From: Thiothrix sp.
GTDB lineage: Bacteria > Pseudomonadota > Gammaproteobacteria > Thiotrichales > Thiotrichaceae
Direction of reading: 5' to 3'
NCBI RefSeq assembly: GCF_028714775.1
Contig: NZ_JAQTLS010000026.1
Span: 1-51,122, forward strand
Length of the DNA: 51,122 bases
Position numbers and translations under genes: made by a program
The notes under the pieces: model-generated
The model's database searches: none
What the model was told of the DNA's origin: nothing
The model's input: only the letters and a program-made list of their open reading frames with translations
Part shown: piece after piece, positions 44,844 to 51,122 of the stretch
Layout: the number at the start of each line of letters is the position of its first letter
How positions within the stretch are numbered: position 1 is the stretch's first letter

Positions 44844-46634
44844 TTAACCTTGATGGTTGTTACGGATAGAAACGTTGAATTTACCCGTTGGGGCGTACAA
44901 GCCTTTGATGCGGGTCTTTTCTTCCAAGGTGTTGGCGTCATACACGATGATTTCGCCGTCAGCATCCTTGCTGTTCTTGCTGTTCCAGACAGAAGCCCAG
45001 ACTTCGGTGGCATCCTTGTTGAACTCGAAATGCACCGCCAGTTGCCCAGCCTTGTCAGTCAAGCGGATGGTCTTGACGACTGCACGGGTTTCCTTGTCGA
45101 TGATCTTGACGGACTGCTGGATTTCAGGATCAGGGTGTTTGGTCTGGTCAGCCCAGATGTACTTGCTTTTCGGATGGGTACGGATGAACAGACCGGGGCC
45201 ATCGGTTGGCACGGTGTAGCAAACTTTCCACGCCTTATCGGGATGCCCTGCCGGGTCATTGCCCCAAACAGTAATGATGCCCTCACCGATGTGGGTAGTG
45301 CCACCGACTGGGCCACATTCTTTGTCATCCCAGTTAGCGCCAGCGCCGGGGTGCGGCATTTTTGCCACATCCAGCAGGGCTACCTGTTTTTCCTCTTCCG
45401 TATCAATGATGGTGATTTTGTTGGAGGCATTGGCAGCAAGCTGGAAGTAACGCCCGGTCGGGTCATAGAAACCGTCATGCAACATCTTGGCGGTGTTGAT
45501 TTTGGTCACTTTCAGGTTATCCAAGTCTTTGTAGCCGACTTCCCACACCTGCCCCAGTTCCTTAACTGCCACGAGGAAGTTGGACTTGTTGGGGGTGGGG
45601 TGGACTGTAGCAACACGGGCTTCGTTGATGAAGTCGCCATTAATGTCAGTGCCACGGGTAGACACCACTTTCAACGGCTCCATCGTTTTGGCATCGGCAA
45701 TCACGAAATGGGGTGGCCAGTAACCACCACCGAGGACATATTTACCGTCACCAGATACCGCCACGCCGCGTGCGTCATAGGCGATCTTGGTTTCTGCCAC
45801 CAGCATTTTGTCCGGGGTTTGCCACAAGTCGATCTTGTTCATTTTGCCATCGCGCCCCATCGTGAACCAGAAACGTCCGGGTGGGTTGGCGGGGTCATCT
45901 GACTTGTCGACTTTGTGGTGATCCATCGACTTGATGTTATGCACCGCATACCCAGTATTGAGGTGCGCCACGACTTCGTGCTTGTCGCCGTCGATAATGG
46001 CAACCTTGCCCACATCCCGCTCAATCACGAGGAAAAAGTTTTCCCAGTTGCGATCATGCATGGGCTTGGCGGGGTAATCTTTGGGGTCTACGTAGACTTT
46101 GGTGTGTTCCTTCATCTGCGCCAGACTCATTTCCGGCGGAACCGGCGGGGTCATCTGGAGGAAGGTTGCCATCAGGGTGATTTCTTCCTTGGAGAGGATG
46201 TCACTGAAGTTGTTCATCCCGCCTTCAGTGCCTTCGGTGATGATCTTTTCCAGACGTTTCTGACCGAGTTTAAGTGTACCGACCTTTTCTTCCGTACCGT
46301 CGGGCTTTTTCTTGACAGCGACAGGTTCTAGGCTTTTGCCGGTTGCACCTTTACGCAATGCTCCGTGGCAACCTGCACAGTTTTGGAAGTAAATGGTCTT
46401 GGCGCGTTCAAAATCGACTTCCGCCATGGTTGGCATGGCTGCCTTCGCATCTGCCTTAGTATCCGCTGCGCCAGCATCCTTAGCATCCTTGGTTTCTGCT
46501 GCCTTAGCGGGTTCTGCCGCTTTGGCAGCCTCTTCCTTTTTAACTGCTTCCGCCAGCCCTGCCAAGCTGGTGAAGGAAAGCGCCAGACCCACTGCCAAGC
46601 TCAAAGCAGCGATCTTGCCCGGTACGTATTTCAT
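44844..46634 (-). CDS. nirS: Cytochrome cd1 nitrite reductase
   Basis: A 596-residue periplasmic enzyme reducing nitrite to NO. A signal peptide (about 1-30) is followed by a Lys/Ala/Glu-rich linker (31-68), a cytochrome c domain with CAGCH (86-90) and an eight-bladed d1 propeller. The d1 haem ligand His232 lies in TGYAVH, and the catalytic pair fits His345 (VATVHPTPNK) and His386 (KMLHDGFYD). The NirS stretch usually reading FGPVWATSHMGD is CGPVGGTTHIGEG here, so this is a divergent member. NirN and NirF relatives are less likely because of length and the His pair. The chosen ATG has GAGGAG upstream. No haem d1 biosynthesis genes are in the window. Confidence 0.88.
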   Translation of the reverse strand: MKYVPGKIAALSLAVGLALSFTSLAGLAEAVKKEEAAKAAEPAKAAETKDAKDAGAADTKADAKAAMPTMAEVDFERAKTIYFQNCAGCHGALRKGATGKSLEPVAVKKKPDGTEEKVGTLKLGQKRLEKIITEGTEGGMNNFSDILSKEEITLMATFLQMTPPVPPEMSLAQMKEHTKVYVDPKDYPAKPMHDRNWENFFLVIERDVGKVAIIDGDKHEVVAHLNTGYAVHNIKSMDHHKVDKSDDPANPPGRFWFTMGRDGKMNKIDLWQTPDKMLVAETKIAYDARGVAVSGDGKYVLGGGYWPPHFVIADAKTMEPLKVVSTRGTDINGDFINEARVATVHPTPNKSNFLVAVKELGQVWEVGYKDLDNLKVTKINTAKMLHDGFYDPTGRYFQLAANASNKITIIDTEEEKQVALLDVAKMPHPGAGANWDDKECGPVGGTTHIGEGIITVWGNDPAGHPDKAWKVCYTVPTDGPGLFIRTHPKSKYIWADQTKHPDPEIQQSVKIIDKETRAVVKTIRLTDKAGQLAVHFEFNKDATEVWASVWNSKNSKDADGEIIVYDANTLEEKTRIKGLYAPTGKFNVSIRNNHQG

Positions 46635-46753
46635 GCCTCGTCTCCTCGATTCCACGGAATCTGTTGTATGCCAGTTTCACCGTTAACCCCCGCCCGAAAG
46701 CGTACCCGAACGAAGATTTTTTTCGAGGGTATGCAAATACTTGATTACACGCC

Positions 46754-46767
46754 TTGACTTGAGTCAA
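46754..46767. promoter_or_regulatory. FNR/DNR-type box upstream of nirS
   Basis: TTGAC-ttga-GTCAA, extended to a 16-base perfect palindrome by flanking C and G. Its centre is about 126 bases from the nirS start, leaving room for a leader of about 85 bases if it acts at -41.5. Confidence 0.75.
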
Positions 46768-46793
46768 GCACGAAAAATTAGGGGGAATTAGTG

Positions 46794-46807
46794 TTGATCC
46801 ACATCAA
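46794..46807. promoter_or_regulatory. FNR/DNR-type box in the nirS-SCO1 divergent promoter
   Basis: TTGAT-ccac-ATCAA is a perfect match to the FNR/ANR consensus. Its centre is 40 bases from the centre of the other box and about 108 bases from the SCO1 start, so it probably serves the SCO1-exbBD-tonB operon, with the other box serving nirS. Confidence 0.75.
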
Positions 46808-46908
46808 GGCAAATTCATGGCTAACATGATCCCATAATCCTGCCTATCCAAATCACAGGGCAATGGCCTCGCGCATTACCCGTTGGCTAACAGACGAAGG
46901 AGCCTATT

Positions 46909-47499
46909 TTGTTGAAACAAATACTTGGTGTCGTACTGGCAACCATGCTTGGCCTCGGTGGGGCGTGGTATGCAACACGCTGGTTTTCTGATGACAGCCA
47001 CCCAACCAGTATGACGCTGGCAGAGAACGGGGACTTTACCCTTCAATCGGTCAACGGCTCGATCAGTCTGGATAATTTCCGTGACAAGGTGGTGATTGTG
47101 TACTTCGGTTACACCGCCTGCCCAGACATTTGCCCCACTTCTATGGCTACCCTCAAGCACGGGCTGAAACAGTTGACTGGCGCAGAACTCGCACAAGTGC
47201 AGGGCATTTTCATTTCGGTAGACCCGGAACGGGATACGCCAGAGCATGTGCAAAAATATGCGCAGTACTTCCACCCCAACATCATGGGGGTTACGGGCAA
47301 GCCAGAGGTATTGGCTGAAGTTGCTAAACGCTACAACGTCACCTACCGTAAAGTAGAAATATCAAATTCGGCAATGGGTTACACTATTGATCACTCTGCA
47401 TTGTTATATATTCTTGATAAGAAAGGTAATGTACGGGAACAAGTGCAACATGTTGTCCCTGCCACGGAGTTGGCAAACTCCATACGGCGGTTACTTTAA
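46909..47499 (+). CDS. SCO1/SenC-family copper chaperone
   Basis: A 196-residue membrane-anchored thioredoxin-fold protein. The N-terminal helix (3-22) is followed by the copper site CPDICP (Cys71, Cys75) and His162 in IDHSALLY. SCO proteins deliver copper to, or reduce, CuA-type sites of cytochrome oxidase and nitrous oxide reductase. The start is unusual: tandem TTG codons, with GAAGGAG just upstream and no in-frame ATG in a suitable place. It leads an operon with exbB, exbD and tonB and diverges from nirS. Confidence 0.9.
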   Translation: MLKQILGVVLATMLGLGGAWYATRWFSDDSHPTSMTLAENGDFTLQSVNGSISLDNFRDKVVIVYFGYTACPDICPTSMATLKHGLKQLTGAELAQVQGIFISVDPERDTPEHVQKYAQYFHPNIMGVTGKPEVLAEVAKRYNVTYRKVEISNSAMGYTIDHSALLYILDKKGNVREQVQHVVPATELANSIRRLL

Positions 47500-47511
47500 A
47501 AGGGAGCCATA

Positions 47512-47946
47512 GTGGAATTTTTACAAGCAAATCTGGATTATTTGGTGCTGGGTACGCTCGGTTTCATGAGTTTCGTCATGCTGGCGTTGGTGGTTGAACG
47601 CTACTTGTACTTGAACAAAGTCAGTTTGCAGCAGTTCGACCACATCGAAATCCTGAAAATCGCCTTGACGCGCAACCTCACCACCATTTCCAGTATCGGC
47701 TCGAATGCGCCCTACGTGGGGCTATTGGGGACGGTCATGGGCATTCTGGTTACATTCTACACGATGGGGCAAGGTGGCAAGCTGGATGTCAACATCATCA
47801 TGTTGGGGCTGGCCTTGGCCTTGAAAGCTACCGCTGCGGGTTTGCTGGTCGCCATTCCTGCGATCATGTTTTACAACGCCCTGCTGCGTAAAGTCGAGGT
47901 GCTGACCGCCCGTTGGCAAGCGGTGCAGGATGGGAAAACGGCATGA
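47512..47946 (+). CDS. exbB: ExbB, short-form TonB energiser
   Basis: A 144-residue inner-membrane protein with three helices (about 8-28, 62-84 and 98-120), the MotA/TolQ/ExbB channel fold: SNAPYVGLLGTVMGILVTFY and ALKATAAGLLVAIPAIMFYNAL. It is the compact ExbB2 type (about 145 residues) known from Helicobacter, not the 240-residue E. coli type. The GTG start has AAGGGAG upstream. With ExbD it couples proton flow to TonB. Confidence 0.93.
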   Translation: MEFLQANLDYLVLGTLGFMSFVMLALVVERYLYLNKVSLQQFDHIEILKIALTRNLTTISSIGSNAPYVGLLGTVMGILVTFYTMGQGGKLDVNIIMLGLALALKATAAGLLVAIPAIMFYNALLRKVEVLTARWQAVQDGKTA

Positions 47947-48332
47947 AACGTTTCGACCAGATCAACATGATCCCTTTCATCGACATCATGCTGGTGCTGT
48001 TGGCGATTGTGCTGACCACTGCCTCTTTCATTTCGCAAGGTTTGATCCCGGTGGATTTGCCCAAGGCGGAGCAAAGTCAACAGGCCAGCCCCGACGAACA
48101 CAGCATAGAAATCGCCATCAACGCACAGAACCAGATTTTCTTCGAGGGTACGCCGATCACGGCTGATACTTTGGCTGAAAAGCTGGCTCCCCATGCGGCT
48201 CATGCGGCGATGATGCCGGTGATTTTACGGGTGGATAAGGCAGCGGCTTTCGAGCATTTCATCAGTGTGATTGATGTGCTGAAGGCGGGGCATTTCGACA
48301 AACTTTCCATTCAGACCGAGCAAGCGCAGTGA
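47943..48332 (+). CDS. exbD: ExbD, TonB energiser subunit
   Basis: A 129-residue protein with one membrane helix whose proton-relay Asp is visible in NMIPFIDIMLVLLAIVL, and a periplasmic domain ending VLKAGHFDKLSIQTE. The ATG overlaps the exbB stop, and the stop overlaps the tonB start. A longer in-frame start inside exbB is not needed. Confidence 0.93.
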   Translation: MKRFDQINMIPFIDIMLVLLAIVLTTASFISQGLIPVDLPKAEQSQQASPDEHSIEIAINAQNQIFFEGTPITADTLAEKLAPHAAHAAMMPVILRVDKAAAFEHFISVIDVLKAGHFDKLSIQTEQAQ

Positions 48333-49060
48333 AACATCACCTGACTGGCTTCGGCGTTTCTGCCCTATTGCATGGCACAGTCTTGTTGGTAGCCTTGCCG
48401 TTGCTGCTATGGCAGGACAAGCTGGGCAAAGTGGACGAACCGCAACCCGTCAACCTGTCGCTGGCGCAGTTCCAACCTGCGCCGCAGCCGACACCCGCAG
48501 AGCCACCACCTAAGCCCGAACCTGTGAAGCCGCCACCAAAACCTGAGCCGCCCAAACCGGAAAAGAAGCCAATAGAAAAGCCTAAACCGGAGAAAAAGCC
48601 GATAGAAAAGCCTATCGCTAAGCCCAAAGTTGAACCTAAACATGAGCACCAACACGAGCCGGAAGTGCAGCCCGAACCGAAACCTGCTGCTGCCGCCCCA
48701 GTAGCACCCGCGCCGCAACCGCAGCCAACGCCAGACCGCGCCCCGCCCGCGCAACTGGCGGATAACAAAGCGGCGGAAGCGGCTTACCGCGCCCGTTTGC
48801 AAAGCATGATTGCTGCCCGCAAAAGCTACCCACGCCAAGCGGAAGATGAGGAAGCAGAAGGTACGGTGATGGTGTCTTTCACAGTATTCCCGAATGGCTC
48901 AATCACCGGGGCGCGGGTCAGCAAAAGCTCCGGCAACCAATGGCTCGATAAGTCAGCGGTGCAAGCGGTGAATGCGGTATCTGGGGCATTGCCATTCCCA
49001 CCCGACATCCGCAAACCGCAATGGACGTTCAGTTTGGAGGTTAAATATCATTTGGCATAA
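48329..49060 (+). CDS. tonB: TonB, periplasmic energy transducer
   Basis: A 243-residue protein with an N-terminal membrane helix (about 8-28, GVSALLHGTVLLVALPLLLW), a long Pro/Lys/Glu-rich spacer (about 50-135, with repeats of PKPEKKPIEKP) and the C-terminal TonB domain (about 150-243: SYPRQAEDEEAEGTVMVSF). It energises TonB-dependent outer membrane receptors, and the receptor gene about 8 kb to the left is a candidate partner. The GTG start overlaps the exbD stop. Confidence 0.93.
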   Translation: MKHHLTGFGVSALLHGTVLLVALPLLLWQDKLGKVDEPQPVNLSLAQFQPAPQPTPAEPPPKPEPVKPPPKPEPPKPEKKPIEKPKPEKKPIEKPIAKPKVEPKHEHQHEPEVQPEPKPAAAAPVAPAPQPQPTPDRAPPAQLADNKAAEAAYRARLQSMIAARKSYPRQAEDEEAEGTVMVSFTVFPNGSITGARVSKSSGNQWLDKSAVQAVNAVSGALPFPPDIRKPQWTFSLEVKYHLA

Positions 49061-49125
49061 TCATGTTGCACTCTATTTGCTTGATCTCTCCTGAGCGGAT
49101 ACCTTGGACAAGATTTGGAAAGTGT

Positions 49126-49226
49126 GTCAATTGACGCAGGTTGTCGTGTATTTTCACCCATCACAATATCAAGTTAGCCCAAGTCAATCAGATAAAGTTA
49201 TTTAAAAACAAAATATTGCGATATTT
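49126..49226. promoter_or_regulatory. Palindromes upstream of the ZnuA-like gene
   Basis: GTCAATTGAC (49126-49135) is a perfect 10-base palindrome, and AAATAT-tgcg-ATATTT (49211-49226) is a dyad 60 bases before the start codon. The second could be the operator of a metal-responsive repressor; it does not match the Zur consensus I know. No terminator for tonB was seen between. Confidence 0.3.
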
Positions 49227-49285
49227 GGCATAAAACTTGCCTGCGCTAGTGGTTGTTTTGCGATTAACAAATCGGAGTTTGCCCC

Positions 49286-50140
49286 ATGCCCAGACCGCCT
49301 TCCCCTCCCCAGATACCTCATCCCCCTAAAAAGGCCAATAAACATTTATCCCTCATTGCCCTATTAATGCTCAGCCTTTACAGTAGCATGGCGATGGCTG
49401 AGCCGCCACCCCGTGTCGTGGTCAGTGCGGCACCCTTGCACTCACTGGTGGCCTCATTGATGGAGGGTGTCACCTCACCTGTACTGCTGGATGACTCTAC
49501 TGATGCCCAACCAGCACAACTCGGCCCGTTCGGGAAAAGCCAGCTCATGACAGCCGATATGGTCATTTGGTCAGATACTGGTTTGGCAAAAGCCATGACG
49601 CAGGCTATGGAGGGAATTCCACTGAAAGGGCAACTGCTGACATTATCCGAGCATGTACCGTTGCTCACCGAGGAAGGTGTGACCAACGCTCCAGTATTTC
49701 ACCACCAGTCCCGCGTCCCGGAATTTTGGCACGACCCGCGCCTAGCTATCATTGCCGTCAGGATGATCACCCCCAGACTGGTGAAACTAGACCCTGAGCA
49801 TCAGGAACGCTACTTGGATAACGAAATCGTACTGGTCAAGCGGTTGAAAAATCTTGAACAGGAAATCAGCACCCAGTTAAAACCCGGTAGCGGGCAAATT
49901 TACGCTGCCATCAGCGGCCTTAACCCCTATTTCAGCCACAGGTTTCTCCCGTCTGCCGCCCACCCTGAGCAAGAGGGTTTCCAAAAGGCTTCCCTCAACG
50001 AACCTGCTGCCTGTGCTTATGGCAGGGATACTACCCGCTACAATATTGGGCCAGCGTTGTATTTTGAAACCATGCGGTACATAACCCGACAGGTATCTAC
50101 CTGCCTGCACACCCCTGACCAGAAGCAACTTGCCTTGTAG
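49286..50140 (+). CDS. Divergent ZnuA/TroA-like solute-binding protein
   Basis: A 284-residue exported protein with a signal peptide (about 18-38, LIALLMLSLYSSMAMAEPP). The domain follows the ZnuA pattern: VVVSAAPLHSLVASLMEGV, ADMVIWSDTGLAKAM, FWHDPRLAIIAVRMIT, a long linking helix rich in KR and EQ, then GLNPYFSHRFL. By eye the usual metal-binding histidines of the first and third sites are absent, and the charged His-rich loop of ZnuA is missing. No permease or ATPase genes follow. It may bind another ligand or act as an accessory metal protein. It lies after the ExbBD-TonB operon but 225 bases away. Confidence 0.72.
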   Translation: MPRPPSPPQIPHPPKKANKHLSLIALLMLSLYSSMAMAEPPPRVVVSAAPLHSLVASLMEGVTSPVLLDDSTDAQPAQLGPFGKSQLMTADMVIWSDTGLAKAMTQAMEGIPLKGQLLTLSEHVPLLTEEGVTNAPVFHHQSRVPEFWHDPRLAIIAVRMITPRLVKLDPEHQERYLDNEIVLVKRLKNLEQEISTQLKPGSGQIYAAISGLNPYFSHRFLPSAAHPEQEGFQKASLNEPAACAYGRDTTRYNIGPALYFETMRYITRQVSTCLHTPDQKQLAL

Positions 50141-50228
50141 GTATTGATAATCCTCAATGCAATCAATCTGGCGTTTGTAGCAGAGTTTTACAGTCAACTT
50201 TAATAACCATTGATTCAGGAGAAACATC

Positions 50229-50798
50229 ATGTTGAAACCCATCACCTATTTGCTACTGTCTGCCGCCCTTGTCGGCACTGCCTTTGCTGAAGATGCCAGC
50301 AAGGCCGCCACACCAGCAGCGGTACATGCCGCACCCGTCGCCAGTACTGATGCCGCCACTACCCCTGACGCAGCCGCCAAGCAGGAATTCAGGAAAAACA
50401 TGAAGCACGCCAACCCGCTGCCCAATTACATGGTCATCATCACGGAACAGGCCGATGCACTTAAACTGACGACTGAACAGAAAACCAAAGTGGATGCTTG
50501 GGTCAATGAAAACACCCCGAAAGCCGCCGCCGCCGTCAAGAACATCATTGCTGCCGAGCAGGCATTACTGGAAGCCTCCTTGGGTGGCGCAGGCAAGGAT
50601 GACCTGATGAAGCAATTTGACGAAATGGCGAAAATGCGCCGGGCGCTGGCTGAGCAAAAGGCAGCTTGTAGCGATTACATGCGTCAGGTACTGACCCCAG
50701 AACAATGGGAACAAACGGTCAAGATGCAGCGTGAAGTACTAGCAGGCAACTCTGTACACGACAATTTTCCTAATCAGCGGTTTTCAGCAGCAAGGTGA
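50229..50798 (+). CDS. Periplasmic LTXXQ-type (Spy/CpxP-like) protein
   Basis: A 189-residue exported protein with a signal peptide (1-20, ending TAFAED) and an Ala/Thr/Pro-rich segment to about 50. The mature part is helical with two LTxxQ motifs, LKLTTEQKTKV and VLTPEQWEQT, the signature of Spy/CpxP-type periplasmic proteins that act as stress chaperones or metal-responsive factors. The last residues (FPNQRFSAAR) are encoded by bases that overlap a transposase gene end, so the native C-terminus may have been replaced by insertion-sequence DNA. AGGAG precedes the ATG. Confidence 0.7.
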   Translation: MLKPITYLLLSAALVGTAFAEDASKAATPAAVHAAPVASTDAATTPDAAAKQEFRKNMKHANPLPNYMVIITEQADALKLTTEQKTKVDAWVNENTPKAAAAVKNIIAAEQALLEASLGGAGKDDLMKQFDEMAKMRRALAEQKAACSDYMRQVLTPEQWEQTVKMQREVLAGNSVHDNFPNQRFSAAR

Positions 50799-51122
50799 CA
50801 TTGCCATTTGCCTTAGCGATTAAGTTTGGAGGCCATAAAAACAGCATCCACAAGCGGAAGTTTTCTGCCACTGCACGGAAGCCATGCAGTAAGTGATCGG
50901 TCAAATGGTCGAGTCCATAGCGGAACAGGCTTTGTTCGGGGCGTCCATGTTTCTTGATGAGCAACGGTTTGACAAAACCGTGCTTCCATTCCCCCACCTT
51001 GTGTGCCCAACTAAAGGCAATCGCCAGTAACGCCATGATTTTCTTGATGCGGAAGTACTTGGTGATGCGGGTATCTTCCCAGTGGAAACCGCGCCCTTTC
51101 AGGGATTGGAACAGGTTTTCGA
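50770..51122 (-). mobile_element. IS4-family transposase, C-terminal part at the window edge
   Basis: The minus-strand frame is open from the window end and encodes 117 C-terminal residues beginning ENLFQSLKGRGFHWEDTRIT, with IALLAIAF-like ALLAIAFSWAHKVGEW. The Glu of ENLF and the following SLKGRGF match the DDE E-region of IS4-type transposases (Y-(2)-R-(3)-E-(6)-K type end). The rest lies outside the window, so intactness cannot be judged. The stop codon lies within the 3' end of the LTXXQ-protein gene. Confidence 0.82.

Noticed and set aside
44745-45902. Plus-strand open frame of 385 codons antisense to nirS
   Set aside because: Its sequence has no domain and mirrors the codon pattern of nirS; long antisense frames are expected here because of codon bias.
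48530-48620. Short direct repeats that could suggest a CRISPR or tandem array
   Set aside because: They encode the Pro/Lys/Glu spacer repeats of TonB and stay in frame.

Overview
The window reads as chromosomal DNA of a gammaproteobacterium that respires nitrogen oxides. I infer a filamentous sulfur-oxidiser of the Thiothrix/Thiotrichaceae type, from the mix of cytochrome cd1 nitrite reductase, nitric oxide reductase accessory genes, System I cytochrome c maturation, a type IV pilus tip protein, a K+-independent proton-pumping pyrophosphatase and many hybrid histidine kinases. The taxon is an inference from gene content, not from a marker gene. No rRNA, tRNA or CRISPR array was seen.

Left part (1-14.9 kb), accessory and surface functions. 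A HerA-type ATPase cut by the window edge is followed by a PilY1-like pilus tip adhesin, a small secreted protein and a secreted GH26 enzyme with two InlB-like modules. Next come a decayed GNAT (TacT-like) gene and an SDR oxidoreductase/MarR pair that share near-identical operators. Last are a frameshifted TetR regulator and a large secreted GH5 enzyme with three C-terminal beta repeats. Long intergenic stretches, hairpins and two pseudogenes make this the least stable part.

Signalling block (14.9-26.1 kb). Two hybrid histidine kinases (one with a periplasmic haem-motif Tll0287/DUF3365 sensor) and an Hpt protein lie on the minus strand. Divergent from them is a partner-switching set: REC-PP2C phosphatase, STAS antagonist, an NDP-sugar nucleotidyltransferase and an RsbW-like ATPase. 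A FIST sensor overlapping a third hybrid kinase follows. The sugar nucleotidyltransferase between the STAS and kinase genes suggests control of polysaccharide output. A methylglyoxal synthase converges on the last kinase.

Nitrogen-oxide respiration block (26.6-47 kb). norD, a Dnr/Crp-type regulator, and norE-norF-hemerythrin-norQ form an accessory Nor cluster without norCB. Divergent from norE is a complete, tightly overlapping ccmABCDEFGHI operon for haem attachment to c-type cytochromes. A V4R-domain protein and a TonB-dependent receptor diverge from a promoter carrying two FNR/DNR-type boxes. Further right, hppA lies directly downstream of a minus-strand operon nirS - (NirT fused to an ethylbenzene-dehydrogenase-type haem domain) - cupredoxin - membrane hemerythrin. 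The nirS promoter region carries two more FNR/DNR-type boxes and is shared with a divergent SCO1-exbB-exbD-tonB operon. CcmABCDEFGHI would mature the c-type haems of NirS and the multihaem cytochrome, Nor accessory proteins and hemerythrins would deal with NO, and the boxes suggest that one DNR-like protein coordinates them.

Right end (49-51.1 kb). A divergent ZnuA-like binding protein, an LTXXQ-type periplasmic protein, and the 3' end of an IS4-family transposase that overlaps the preceding gene.
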